Assembly: GCF_008806755.1 (NCBI RefSeq)
Contig: NZ_WAAU01000024.1
Span: 84,041 to 148,040 of the forward strand
Reading direction: 5' to 3'
Length of the DNA stretch: 64,000 nt
DNA from: Tenacibaculum aiptasiae
Lineage (GTDB): Bacteria; Bacteroidota; Bacteroidia; Flavobacteriales; Flavobacteriaceae
Shown piece after piece: positions 55,522-62,624 of this stretch. The position numbers and the translations under genes were made by a program. The stretch's first letter is position 1. The number at the start of each line of letters is the position of its first letter. A model generated the notes under the pieces. That model was not told the DNA's origin. It did not search any database and saw only the letters and a program-made list of their open reading frames with translations.

Positions 55522-55671
55522 ATGTTAGAAAAAATTTCAAACTTAGGTTCATTATTGGAAAAAAATGAGCAAATTTCTATTAATGGTGGGCGTAGAGCCT
55601 GCTATAAATATTTTGAATGTATTGGAGGATACATCAATACATGTTTACCATATATTGATCCTTGTCCATGA
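55522..55671 (+). CDS. Double-glycine leader peptide precursor, cysteine-rich, copy 2
   Basis: 49 residues. Leader MLEKISNLGSLLEKNEQISI ending NGG at 21-23, sharing KISNLG and SINGG with copy 1. Core RRACYKYFECIGGYINTC then LPYIDPCP, four cysteines (27, 33, 41, 48). The cores share C-aromatic-K-Y and the PCP ending but differ in length and spacing. Preceded by element copy 2 and followed by a hairpin; like copy 1 it likely needs a C39-type transporter encoded elsewhere. Confidence 0.85.
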   Translation: MLEKISNLGSLLEKNEQISINGGRRACYKYFECIGGYINTCLPYIDPCP

Positions 55672-55686
55672 TCAACTAAAAATTTC

Positions 55687-55713
55687 AAAAGCGAACTGAA
55701 GTTCGCTTTTTTT
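55687..55713 (+). terminator. Terminator after peptide 2
   Basis: AAAAGCGAAC/GTTCGCTTTT stem with TGAA loop and T tail, 15 bp after the peptide stop. The stem core GCGAAC/GTTCGC resembles the hairpin after peptide 1. Confidence 0.88.
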
Positions 55714-55739
55714 ATTGCTTTCTAAATTTTGGATATAAA

Positions 55740-55761
55740 AAACACCTTTTATAAGGTGTTT
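55740..55761 (-). terminator. Terminator after the XRE-membrane pair
   Basis: AAACACCTT/AAGGTGTTT hairpin with an A run to its left that is a T run on the minus strand; it stops transcripts of the regulator pair and may also catch plus-strand read-through. Confidence 0.7.
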
Positions 55762-55886
55762 GAAATAAATATTTATTTTCGTTTAAATACTGTATTTAAC
55801 TAGTCAGAGTAGATTTAGATGCAATCAAATCCGTTGTAGTTAAAGTTACATTATCGAAAATCATTTTTTCATTGATTTATTGTAAC

Positions 55887-56081
55887 TTATTCTTCAATAT
55901 CAAATAAATACTCAACTGTAACTTCAAAAAATCTAGCCATTCTGATTGCTAAAATTACTGAAGGGTTAAATTTATTTTTTTCAATTGCGTGAATAGTTTG
56001 CCTTGAAACATTTAATTCTTTTGCTAAATCTGCTTGAGTTAAGTTATGTCTAGCTCTTTCTACTTTTACAAGGTTTTTCAT
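55887..56081 (-). CDS. XRE-family HTH regulator
   Basis: 64 residues from ATG 56081 (a GTG at 56126 would add 15 residues and is not needed). HTH motif: LVKVERARHNLTQADLAKELNVSRQTIHAIEKNKF, followed by SVILAIRMARFFEVTVEYLF. The ATG overlaps the stop of the membrane protein gene upstream by 4 bp (ATGA). Regulators of this size next to a small membrane protein are common in Bacteroidetes; a link to the peptide genes is not shown. Confidence 0.9.
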   Translation of the reverse strand: MKNLVKVERARHNLTQADLAKELNVSRQTIHAIEKNKFNPSVILAIRMARFFEVTVEYLFDIEE

Positions 56082-56497
56082 AAATACATTTTTCTTTTGA
56101 TAAAAAATATTACTATGTAAGACCAAAGTAATGGAAATATAAAGAAATTTAAAGTCAGTTTTAAGTCTTTAGCAAAAACGTACATTAAAATTGTAACCAA
56201 CAATCCAATTATAAAAGTAAATTGAAAAGATTCTAGTCGCAATTTATCTATGTAATCGTCTTCTACCTTTTCTTTTGAAGTCATAAAAATTAGCATTGCT
56301 ATTATTGCAATAAAATCAATTCCATAATTTAACGCTCCTCCAGAAAAAGCATTTAAAAGCCCTTGTATTCCATTGCCTGATTCCGTTACTTTTTGGGAAG
56401 TATTAAGAAAATTTAAACTTCCATTAAGTAAAGAAGCAATAATGAAAAGGATTAATCCAATTTTTTTATACCAATTTGGTAATATTTGTATTTTCAT
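56078..56497 (-). CDS. Membrane protein upstream of the XRE regulator
   Basis: 139 residues with four hydrophobic segments (about 10-28, 50-68, 90-107, 113-132). Stop overlaps the HTH gene start by 4 bp, so the pair is translated together. No recognised family beyond the common XRE-linked membrane protein type; function unknown. Confidence 0.75.
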   Translation of the reverse strand: MKIQILPNWYKKIGLILFIIASLLNGSLNFLNTSQKVTESGNGIQGLLNAFSGGALNYGIDFIAIIAMLIFMTSKEKVEDDYIDKLRLESFQFTFIIGLLVTILMYVFAKDLKLTLNFFIFPLLWSYIVIFFIKRKMYL

Positions 56498-56673
56498 ATT
56501 CTATTATTTTTACACAAAAGTAAACAATACTTTACATTAAGAAAAATAAACTAGACATTTATTAATCATTTCCCCTTTTTTATTCTTGACAATACATCAA
56601 CGAAATTTTTAGTTTATAAATCTCAAATCCTACAATTACTTTAATTCTTATTTCTAAATTTTTGACATAAAAA

Positions 56674-56696
56674 AACAACACTTAATAAGTGTTGTT
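56674..56696 (-). terminator. Terminator after the 123-residue membrane protein gene
   Basis: AACAACACTT/AAGTGTTGTT hairpin flanked by an A run on the left (T run on the minus strand). Stem sequence is shared with the hairpin at 55073. Confidence 0.75.
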
Positions 56697-56743
56697 GTGT
56701 GATAAACAATAATTTTCCACAGGTGATATGTTGTTTTATTTTT

Positions 56744-57115
56744 TTACCATTGAAAAGATAAATTATAATAAAAATAAGCAGAAACATAAGTATAAACACA
56801 ACATACTAAGCAACCTAAAATTAAAAACACTATCCTAAACCTTTCCATTTTTAGTTTGTTATTAAAATAATAATTATCGAATATTTCAACTAAAATGCCG
56901 CTTGAATAAAAAATATTAGCTATTATTCCTGAAAGTATTATCCCAAGTATATCTGATATAACGAATATATTTTCTGTCGCTACATTGATACCTTTAACTA
57001 TTCCAAACACTCCTGAAAGCCCAACAAGCAAATTGAAAATCCATCTCTTAGATTCCCACCATTTAATTCCATCTATTATTCTTTCAGATTTGATACTTTT
57101 AAGTTCTTTAGGCAT
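56744..57115 (-). CDS. Membrane protein, unknown
   Basis: 123 residues. Charged N-terminus (ELKSIKSERIIDGIKWWESKR), then three hydrophobic segments (28-45, 50-72, 95-115) and a FQW end. Nothing recognised. Stands alone between the XRE pair and the next membrane protein. Confidence 0.6.
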   Translation of the reverse strand: MPKELKSIKSERIIDGIKWWESKRWIFNLLVGLSGVFGIVKGINVATENIFVISDILGIILSGIIANIFYSSGILVEIFDNYYFNNKLKMERFRIVFLILGCLVCCVYTYVSAYFYYNLSFQW

Positions 57116-57413
57116 TAAGATTCTCTTTTATATTTTAAGGTATAAATATATGTAATATTCAAATCTATACTTTATTTCTTACCACAATTACTTCAATAAA
57201 CTTTTCTGCTTTTAGAGAGTGAGCAACTAAATATATTCAATGTTTTCGTATCTCTTAACTTTTACATTTTTTCCATTCCAATTACATTCAAAACTAATAA
57301 TCAATCGTAGAAGTTATTATAACTGTTAAGTGATAAAAATCATAAAAGCCTCATAACTCTTTTATTATTTTTATTAGTGATAGAATGAGATGTTTAATTA
57401 AAAAACAATTCAA

Positions 57414-57797
57414 ATGTTGAAGTATATACTAGCATGGTTTCCAATGATTATTATTGCCATAGCTAACGGATTTTTTCGAGAAAAACTTTTAGTAAACTAT
57501 TTTGATAAACTTCAAGCACATCAGTTATCTTCTGTAAGCATGATTGTTTTGTTAGCTATATACAACTGGATTTTATTTAAAATTTTCTTTCCAACATCTG
57601 TCAATCAAGCAATATCTATTGGACTAATTTGGTTATTATTTACAATAATGTTTGAGTTTTTATTCGGTCATTACGTCGTAGGACATTCTTGGTCTAAACT
57701 ATTAAATGATTACAATATTTTAGAAGGAAGAGTTTGGTTTTTTGTTCTAATTTGGATTTCTATTGTCCCTTATATTATTTATCGTATACAAGAGTAA
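57414..57797 (+). CDS. Small membrane protein with four helices
   Basis: 127 residues. Four hydrophobic segments (1-20, 40-58, 66-85, 105-124), with FREKLLVNYF, FEFLFGHYVVGHSWSKLLNDYNILEGRVW near 83-110. Resembles a widespread uncharacterised membrane family in Bacteroidetes and Proteobacteria. Function unknown. Confidence 0.75.
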   Translation: MLKYILAWFPMIIIAIANGFFREKLLVNYFDKLQAHQLSSVSMIVLLAIYNWILFKIFFPTSVNQAISIGLIWLLFTIMFEFLFGHYVVGHSWSKLLNDYNILEGRVWFFVLIWISIVPYIIYRIQE

Positions 57798-57915
57798 TGT
57801 ATAGTATGATTTACAACCTGTTAGTATAGACTAAAATAACTAATAATTTATTTATACTTACTGCAAATATACCTAAGCGTTTTTCCTTTTCTAACATCTA
57901 AAAAAACTTAAGTTT

Positions 57916-57942
57916 TACGGCAAAACCTTACTTTTTTTACGG
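57916..57942 (+). promoter_or_regulatory. Peptide-associated element, copy 3 (orphan)
   Basis: TACGG-CAAAA-CCTTA-N7-TACGG with exactly the same spacing as copies 1 and 2 (TACGG 57916, CCTTA 57926, TACGG 57938). No peptide frame follows at the expected distance; a terminator lies 84 bp downstream. Either an RNA-only product or a decayed third peptide locus. Confidence 0.6.
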
Positions 57943-58026
57943 TTTTTACACTAAATTATTTATTGAATTTTAATTATTATTGCAGCCACTTAAGAGACGT
58001 CTTAAGTTCTTTTTCATAGCAATTTT

Positions 58027-58056
58027 CCCACTCAATCTTTGAGTGGGTTCTTTTTT
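58027..58056 (+). terminator. Strong terminator downstream of the orphan element
   Basis: CCCACTCAA/TTGAGTGGG stem, 3-nt loop, T run. No coding gene precedes it within 200 bp. Confidence 0.88.
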
Positions 58057-58208
58057 ATAACTTGCATTAATTATTTTCATCTTATCCATAAATTAAGTTT
58101 ACTGAACTAAACTATATCAATCAACCAACGAATAGCTAATCATTTATTTCCTTAATTACCTTTAATTTGTCACATATATGATTGAGGGGTTGTATATAAT
58201 TACAGTAT

Positions 58209-58245
58209 GAAAAGAAATGATAATTAGGGGTTGTCATTTCTTTTC
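58209..58245 (+). other. Perfect 12-bp hairpin in noncoding DNA
   Basis: GAAAAGAAATGA and TCATTTCTTTTC pair perfectly around a 13-nt loop; the loop's AGGGGTTG also occurs upstream as GAGGGGTTG (58184). May be a terminator or part of a small RNA. Confidence 0.45.
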
Positions 58246-58380
58246 TTCTTTATACTTCAATTATCTTTATCTTAACTTTTAAGTCTCTCACCTATACTTT
58301 TAAGAATCTTATCTTATTTTTCATTTTTGCCCTTTACTTTTAATCTAAATTGAATATCTAAGCACTTAAAAGTATTTAAC

Positions 58381-58596
58381 ATGGTAAAAATTTATTTTTA
58401 TAAATCTCATCTGAAAGAATTCAATCAGATTTCCGCCAATTTTCAAGATTACTCAAACATTCAAATTAATTCATCTTATTATGGTATCAACCTAATTGAA
58501 ACTAAACTAGATACTAATAGTAAAATCAGTCAAAATTCAATAAACTTATTTATCAAGTATCTTAAAAATAATTGTGGTTTTATGATTATGTATTAG
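58381..58596 (+). CDS. Short hypothetical protein
   Basis: 71 residues, not strongly hydrophobic, rich in Asn, Ser and Lys (NFQDYSNIQINSSYYGINLIETKLD), ending CGFMIMY. No signal peptide, no domain, no clear promoter. A modest chance of being a real gene. Confidence 0.35.
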   Translation: MVKIYFYKSHLKEFNQISANFQDYSNIQINSSYYGINLIETKLDTNSKISQNSINLFIKYLKNNCGFMIMY

Positions 58597-58666
58597 AGTT
58601 TTTTATCTGCAATTATTTTAATAATTTGCTTTTTAACCCCCTATAACTTCTAGTTCATTTCAAAAG

Positions 58667-58698
58667 AAAACCCTGTACAAGAAATCGTACAGAGTTTT
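58667..58698 (-). terminator. Terminator of the 515-residue gene
   Basis: AAAAC-CTGTAC/GTACAG-GTTTT stem with one mismatch, 8-nt loop, T-rich tail on the minus strand. Confidence 0.75.
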
Positions 58699-58718
58699 AG
58701 TTTAATTAATATATTTTT

Positions 58719-60266
58719 CTAGTGCTTTGGTGCTCCTGAATCTCCTTCTGGAATGGCTGTATAAACCTCAACATTTATAGGTGTAGCTTGTGGTTTTCCA
58801 TTCACTTCTTTTATCTTAGACACCGTAGTTATACATGTATTTCCTTTACCTCCATCTGTTCCTAAAGAAAGTACTACCTCATTTCCTGAATTATCGATAA
58901 ATCCAACTATATACATTAATGGTACTACGGTTAAATTCTTATATGAAACCCCATTATATTCTACTTCTGAGCTGCTTTTAATCACAATTATTTCATTTGA
59001 TGTTTGATTTAGTTTCAATGGTGCTCCTGCAAATCCCATTAATGGAACCACATTCAATAATGTATTTCCTGTAAAACTAGTTCCGTTATAACTACCTGAA
59101 ATACTTATTACTGAACCATAATAGCTTCCTGAATTTGGATATGCTTTTTCATATTTACGGGTAAACGTTACTTTTAAAACATCCTCATTAGATTTACTAC
59201 TTGGAATAGTTAACACCCAACTTTCTCCACTTTTTTCAAATGTCATGGTATCATCAAAAGTATAAAGTGTTGAATTGCTACCTACTTCTGAAACTCCAAG
59301 TGTAACCGTATACTCTTTTGAACCATCTGATTTGGCTTTATATTCTCCTTCTATAGAAAGAAAAGCACTTTCTCCTGAAGAAAGTTCATAGAATCCTGAG
59401 AACTTTGCTAATTGTTCACTTGCCATATTTGTTCCGCTTACAGGCATTTTTTCAACAGTTTTTACCATTTGTAATGACCTTGGAATAGATAGTTTTGTAT
59501 TTTTTAAAGAAAAAAGATCATTACATACCTTACCTCCATTTGCTGAAGTTCCCATAATAATACTATAGTTAAAAAGCCCATCTAATGTGCTAAAAGAAAA
59601 AACATACATATTTAAATTATAAATAAAAACATCTACCTCTTGAAGATGACCTCCATCTCCTCCAATATTGGTATAGTTGTATTCTAAGGTATTATCTGTT
59701 CCTATCTTTAATATTTTATCTCCTTTCCCCTTATCTTCATAATAAGTTCCTGCATACATTGCCATAGGAATAGGATTATTATAAGTTATTCCTTGAATAT
59801 TTACAGGTGTTTTACTTTGTTCATTCGTAATCTTTCCTTTTAAAGAAGCTGTAATTTCTTGACTATTATCTTCTCGTGTAAAATCAAGTGTAAAACTAGG
59901 AACATTACTGTTGCTAGTAGCTTTTGCTATTAATATATTTTCGTTCCAATTTACAGATTCAAAATCTCTGTTTGGCCCTGTAAGATGGTAAACTTCTGAA
60001 GATGTTCCATCTGCTGAATAAATTAATGATACATGAGGTGTTACCTCTCCATTTTTTACCAATAAGTTTGTATCTACAGTAAGGAAAGCTCCTGTATTGT
60101 TAAGAGCATAATATCCATTAAAAGAAATTAATCCTTCTGCTCCTCCAATAGGATTTTCATAAGAAGCATCGCTCTTTGCGATCTTCAATAAACTATTGTG
60201 AAGTTCGGTAGTACTTTCTGCTGATTTACTGGTTACTGGTGTTGTTGGGATAGTTAAAGTTGACAT
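58719..60266 (-). CDS. Internally duplicated protein of unknown function
   Basis: 515 residues with no signal peptide and no membrane segment. Two divergent halves repeat the same plan: FNGYYAL (49-55) against FSGFYEL, DFTRED against TFTRKYE, NNPIPMAMYAGTYYE against NVVPLMGFAGAPL, MGTSANGGKVC against LGTDGGKGNTC. Each half is a beta-rich domain of about 220 residues. No known family recognised. Transcribed on the same strand as the gene at 60522 (255 bp apart) and near a PorP/SprF gene. Confidence 0.75.
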   Translation of the reverse strand: MSTLTIPTTPVTSKSAESTTELHNSLLKIAKSDASYENPIGGAEGLISFNGYYALNNTGAFLTVDTNLLVKNGEVTPHVSLIYSADGTSSEVYHLTGPNRDFESVNWNENILIAKATSNSNVPSFTLDFTREDNSQEITASLKGKITNEQSKTPVNIQGITYNNPIPMAMYAGTYYEDKGKGDKILKIGTDNTLEYNYTNIGGDGGHLQEVDVFIYNLNMYVFSFSTLDGLFNYSIIMGTSANGGKVCNDLFSLKNTKLSIPRSLQMVKTVEKMPVSGTNMASEQLAKFSGFYELSSGESAFLSIEGEYKAKSDGSKEYTVTLGVSEVGSNSTLYTFDDTMTFEKSGESWVLTIPSSKSNEDVLKVTFTRKYEKAYPNSGSYYGSVISISGSYNGTSFTGNTLLNVVPLMGFAGAPLKLNQTSNEIIVIKSSSEVEYNGVSYKNLTVVPLMYIVGFIDNSGNEVVLSLGTDGGKGNTCITTVSKIKEVNGKPQATPINVEVYTAIPEGDSGAPKH

Positions 60267-60521
60267 AATTAATAAAGAAATTTAGACTGCTATAGCAGCT
60301 GGTTAATAAATTCTTTATCAAATTTCAAATAATCAATGCTACAGAATTAAAAAATTGCTTTAAGACTTTATAAAATTGTAATAAGAGATGAAAAATTTGG
60401 CATAAGAGCTCTACCAATTATCTTACTGATAGTCAACATACAATATTTTATAAAAAATGCCATGGTTTATACAAACACATGACATTTAATATCATTTTGG
60501 GTCGAATAAATAATATATTAT

Positions 60522-61199
60522 CTATTCCCAAATAAAAGTATTTCCTGCTATTTGTCTTACAGTACTATAGATTCCCATACATAATGTATAAATTTCTCCA
60601 TGCTCTAAAGCATCATTAAATTGAAGCTCTCCATTTCCTGTATATGATGATTTTGAAACATTAAACTTTTTACCTTCTATTGCATATTTCTCCTCTTTAA
60701 TGTCCTTTCCTTTTACCAAGTAAATTTTAACACTAGTATTATTATCAAAAATAGATGGTGGAACATTGTATTCAAAAGAAACTGATTTTGGAAGATTCAT
60801 ATCATAAAAAACAGCTGATGATTCAAACTTTCTTGCTCTTCCTTGAATAATTGTTGCAGTTGCTCCTACTGAATTAACATTAGTATTTGCAAAGTGAGGA
60901 CCAAATTCTAAGGTATAAATTTGAGTTCTAAAATCTAAATCGTTTGATTCAATTGATCCTTTTACTGGATTTGAAGTAGCAGTATGTTCTTTATAAGTGT
61001 TTTTTACTACTTTACCATCTTCATCTTTAATTCTAACAAAATATCCTTTGTTAGAACCGTCTAAAGGTAATACTGCTTCAAAATGAAGCATGCTTCTACC
61101 GCTTGTTTTTACTTGTGTAATACTTGTTGTTTGAAGCCATTTACTATCTGCATTGAATTCTTTGTATAACGTTGTTAATTCTTTTAATTGTAAATCCAT
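60522..61199 (-). CDS. Unrecognised protein, 225 residues
   Basis: No signal peptide and no transmembrane segment. Begins with a short helix (LKELTTLYKEFNADSKWLQ) and continues as mixed beta structure (RSMLHFEAVLPLDGSNKGYFVRI, SVKIYLVKGKDIKEEKYAIEG). Nothing recognisable. Same strand as its downstream neighbour, so they may be co-transcribed. Confidence 0.65.
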   Translation of the reverse strand: MDLQLKELTTLYKEFNADSKWLQTTSITQVKTSGRSMLHFEAVLPLDGSNKGYFVRIKDEDGKVVKNTYKEHTATSNPVKGSIESNDLDFRTQIYTLEFGPHFANTNVNSVGATATIIQGRARKFESSAVFYDMNLPKSVSFEYNVPPSIFDNNTSVKIYLVKGKDIKEEKYAIEGKKFNVSKSSYTGNGELQFNDALEHGEIYTLCMGIYSTVRQIAGNTFIWE

Positions 61200-61663
61200 G
61201 ATTAAATATTTAGTTTTCTTACTCTATTTTAATAGGCTTTTCAGATTTCGCCTTTTGGATTAAAAAGAATGATAGCAGCTACTCAATCGAATATTTTCTT
61301 TCAATCTATTTTGACGCCTTAGTTTAAAAAGGCATTCATACTGCCTACTAGATTTCTAGCATGTAAACATTTAGTATAGAAACGTTCAGCTACTCAAAGT
61401 TGGGAAATAATTAAAAAGGAAATGCAAAAAATGATATGAGTAAATAATTTTATGTTGTGAATAATTTGTTTGAGATATGTGAAATAAGAATTACATCAAT
61501 AAAAAATGCTCTTTTATTGAGTTGAGTGAATAAATTACTATGAAAAAGAAACTTTATAACTCCCTGAATATTTAACATACTTTTCTACTTAATAAGAAAC
61601 CCTGTACTTTTTCAAGCACAGGGTTCTCCCTTACAAAAGGATAACCTATAGAAAACCTCTTTT
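61200..61663. other. Intergenic region, 464 bp
   Basis: AT-rich; a terminator for the PorP-type gene (61598) is the only structure found. The rest shows no gene, repeat or clear promoter. Confidence 0.5.
61598..61630 (-). terminator. Terminator after the second PorP/SprF gene
   Basis: AACCCTGT/ACAGGGTT stem with a longer loop that has its own CTT/AAG pairing; T-rich tail on the minus strand. Confidence 0.75.
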
Positions 61664-62614
61664 CTATAATCTTTCACCCCAATAAAAAGGTGGTTCTTGT
61701 TTGTTTCTATTATTTCTATATCGATAACCGTACCTTCCCTTACCTAAATCGAAAGTCAAACTAATTTCATGTGCCCCGCTAAGGTATTGGCTTGTATTGG
61801 TTAAATAACTCTCATAAGTATATCCAATTTTGGTATTATCGTTTATACGCATTTGTAATAACCCAGCTATCGAGTTATTTAATCTATATGAAATACCTAA
61901 TTCAATTTGCTTATTATATAATGCTCCTAATGATAAATCTGTAGACATAGGCTCTCCATTTGCATAACGGATCAAAAACGATGGTTTTAACTCAATTTGA
62001 TCACCTGCTTGAAATTTATAACCTGAAGAGGCATAAAATATAGGACTTTCATTGGCTGAATTTACCGTACTTCCTTCTCTATTGTAATACCTATTTCCCA
62101 ATAAGTTTAAAGTAGAAAAACTTGCATAAAATTTATCGGTATAAAAGAAAACCCCTGCCCCCATATTAAATTTAAACTCGTTAATATTACTACTAAACAA
62201 TGCGTCATTCGTAATGCCTAAACTTTGTAAATCTACATTGATAAAACTTCCTCCTGTTTTTAATCCGAAAGACAAGGTTGATTCGTCATTCAATCTAATA
62301 GCATAAGAAATATCTCCATATAAATGACTCTCATTTAAAACATAAACTTTATCATAAACTGCTGAAAATCCAATTCCTAAATTATTCCCTAGTCCTCCAT
62401 GTAAGGTTAATGAACCTGTTTTTGGACTCCCTGGTTCGTTAACCCATTGACTTCTAACATTTGCTGTCAAAGTAAAGAAGTCATGCATACCTGAATATGC
62501 CGGATTTATTAAATTGAAGTTATTATTATATTGTGAATAGAAAGGTTCATACTGTGAATATCCTTCTATTGTTATCATAACTATTAAAATACTTAATACT
62601 ATTCTAAATTTCAT
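61664..62614 (-). CDS. PorP/SprF family type IX secretion membrane protein, second copy
   Basis: 316 residues. Signal peptide ending EGYSQ, then YEPFYSQYNNNFNLINPAYSG, the PorP hallmark. Barrel strands follow (GIGFSAVYDKVYVLNESHLYGDISYAI, GAGVFFYTDKFYASFSTLNLLG). Only 10 bp separate it from the type B adhesin upstream, the same pairing as at 13650/16534. Confidence 0.93.
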   Translation of the reverse strand: MKFRIVLSILIVMITIEGYSQYEPFYSQYNNNFNLINPAYSGMHDFFTLTANVRSQWVNEPGSPKTGSLTLHGGLGNNLGIGFSAVYDKVYVLNESHLYGDISYAIRLNDESTLSFGLKTGGSFINVDLQSLGITNDALFSSNINEFKFNMGAGVFFYTDKFYASFSTLNLLGNRYYNREGSTVNSANESPIFYASSGYKFQAGDQIELKPSFLIRYANGEPMSTDLSLGALYNKQIELGISYRLNNSIAGLLQMRINDNTKIGYTYESYLTNTSQYLSGAHEISLTFDLGKGRYGYRYRNNRNKQEPPFYWGERL

Positions 62615-62624
62615 TTTCCTTTAT

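Larger units (their letters stand above)
57798..58380. other. Intergenic region, 583 bp, with an orphan peptide-type element
   Basis: No supported gene. Contains element copy 3 (57916), a small ACTTAAG/CTTAAGT hairpin (57988-58007), a strong terminator (58027) and a perfect 12-bp hairpin (58209-58245). Confidence 0.6.
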
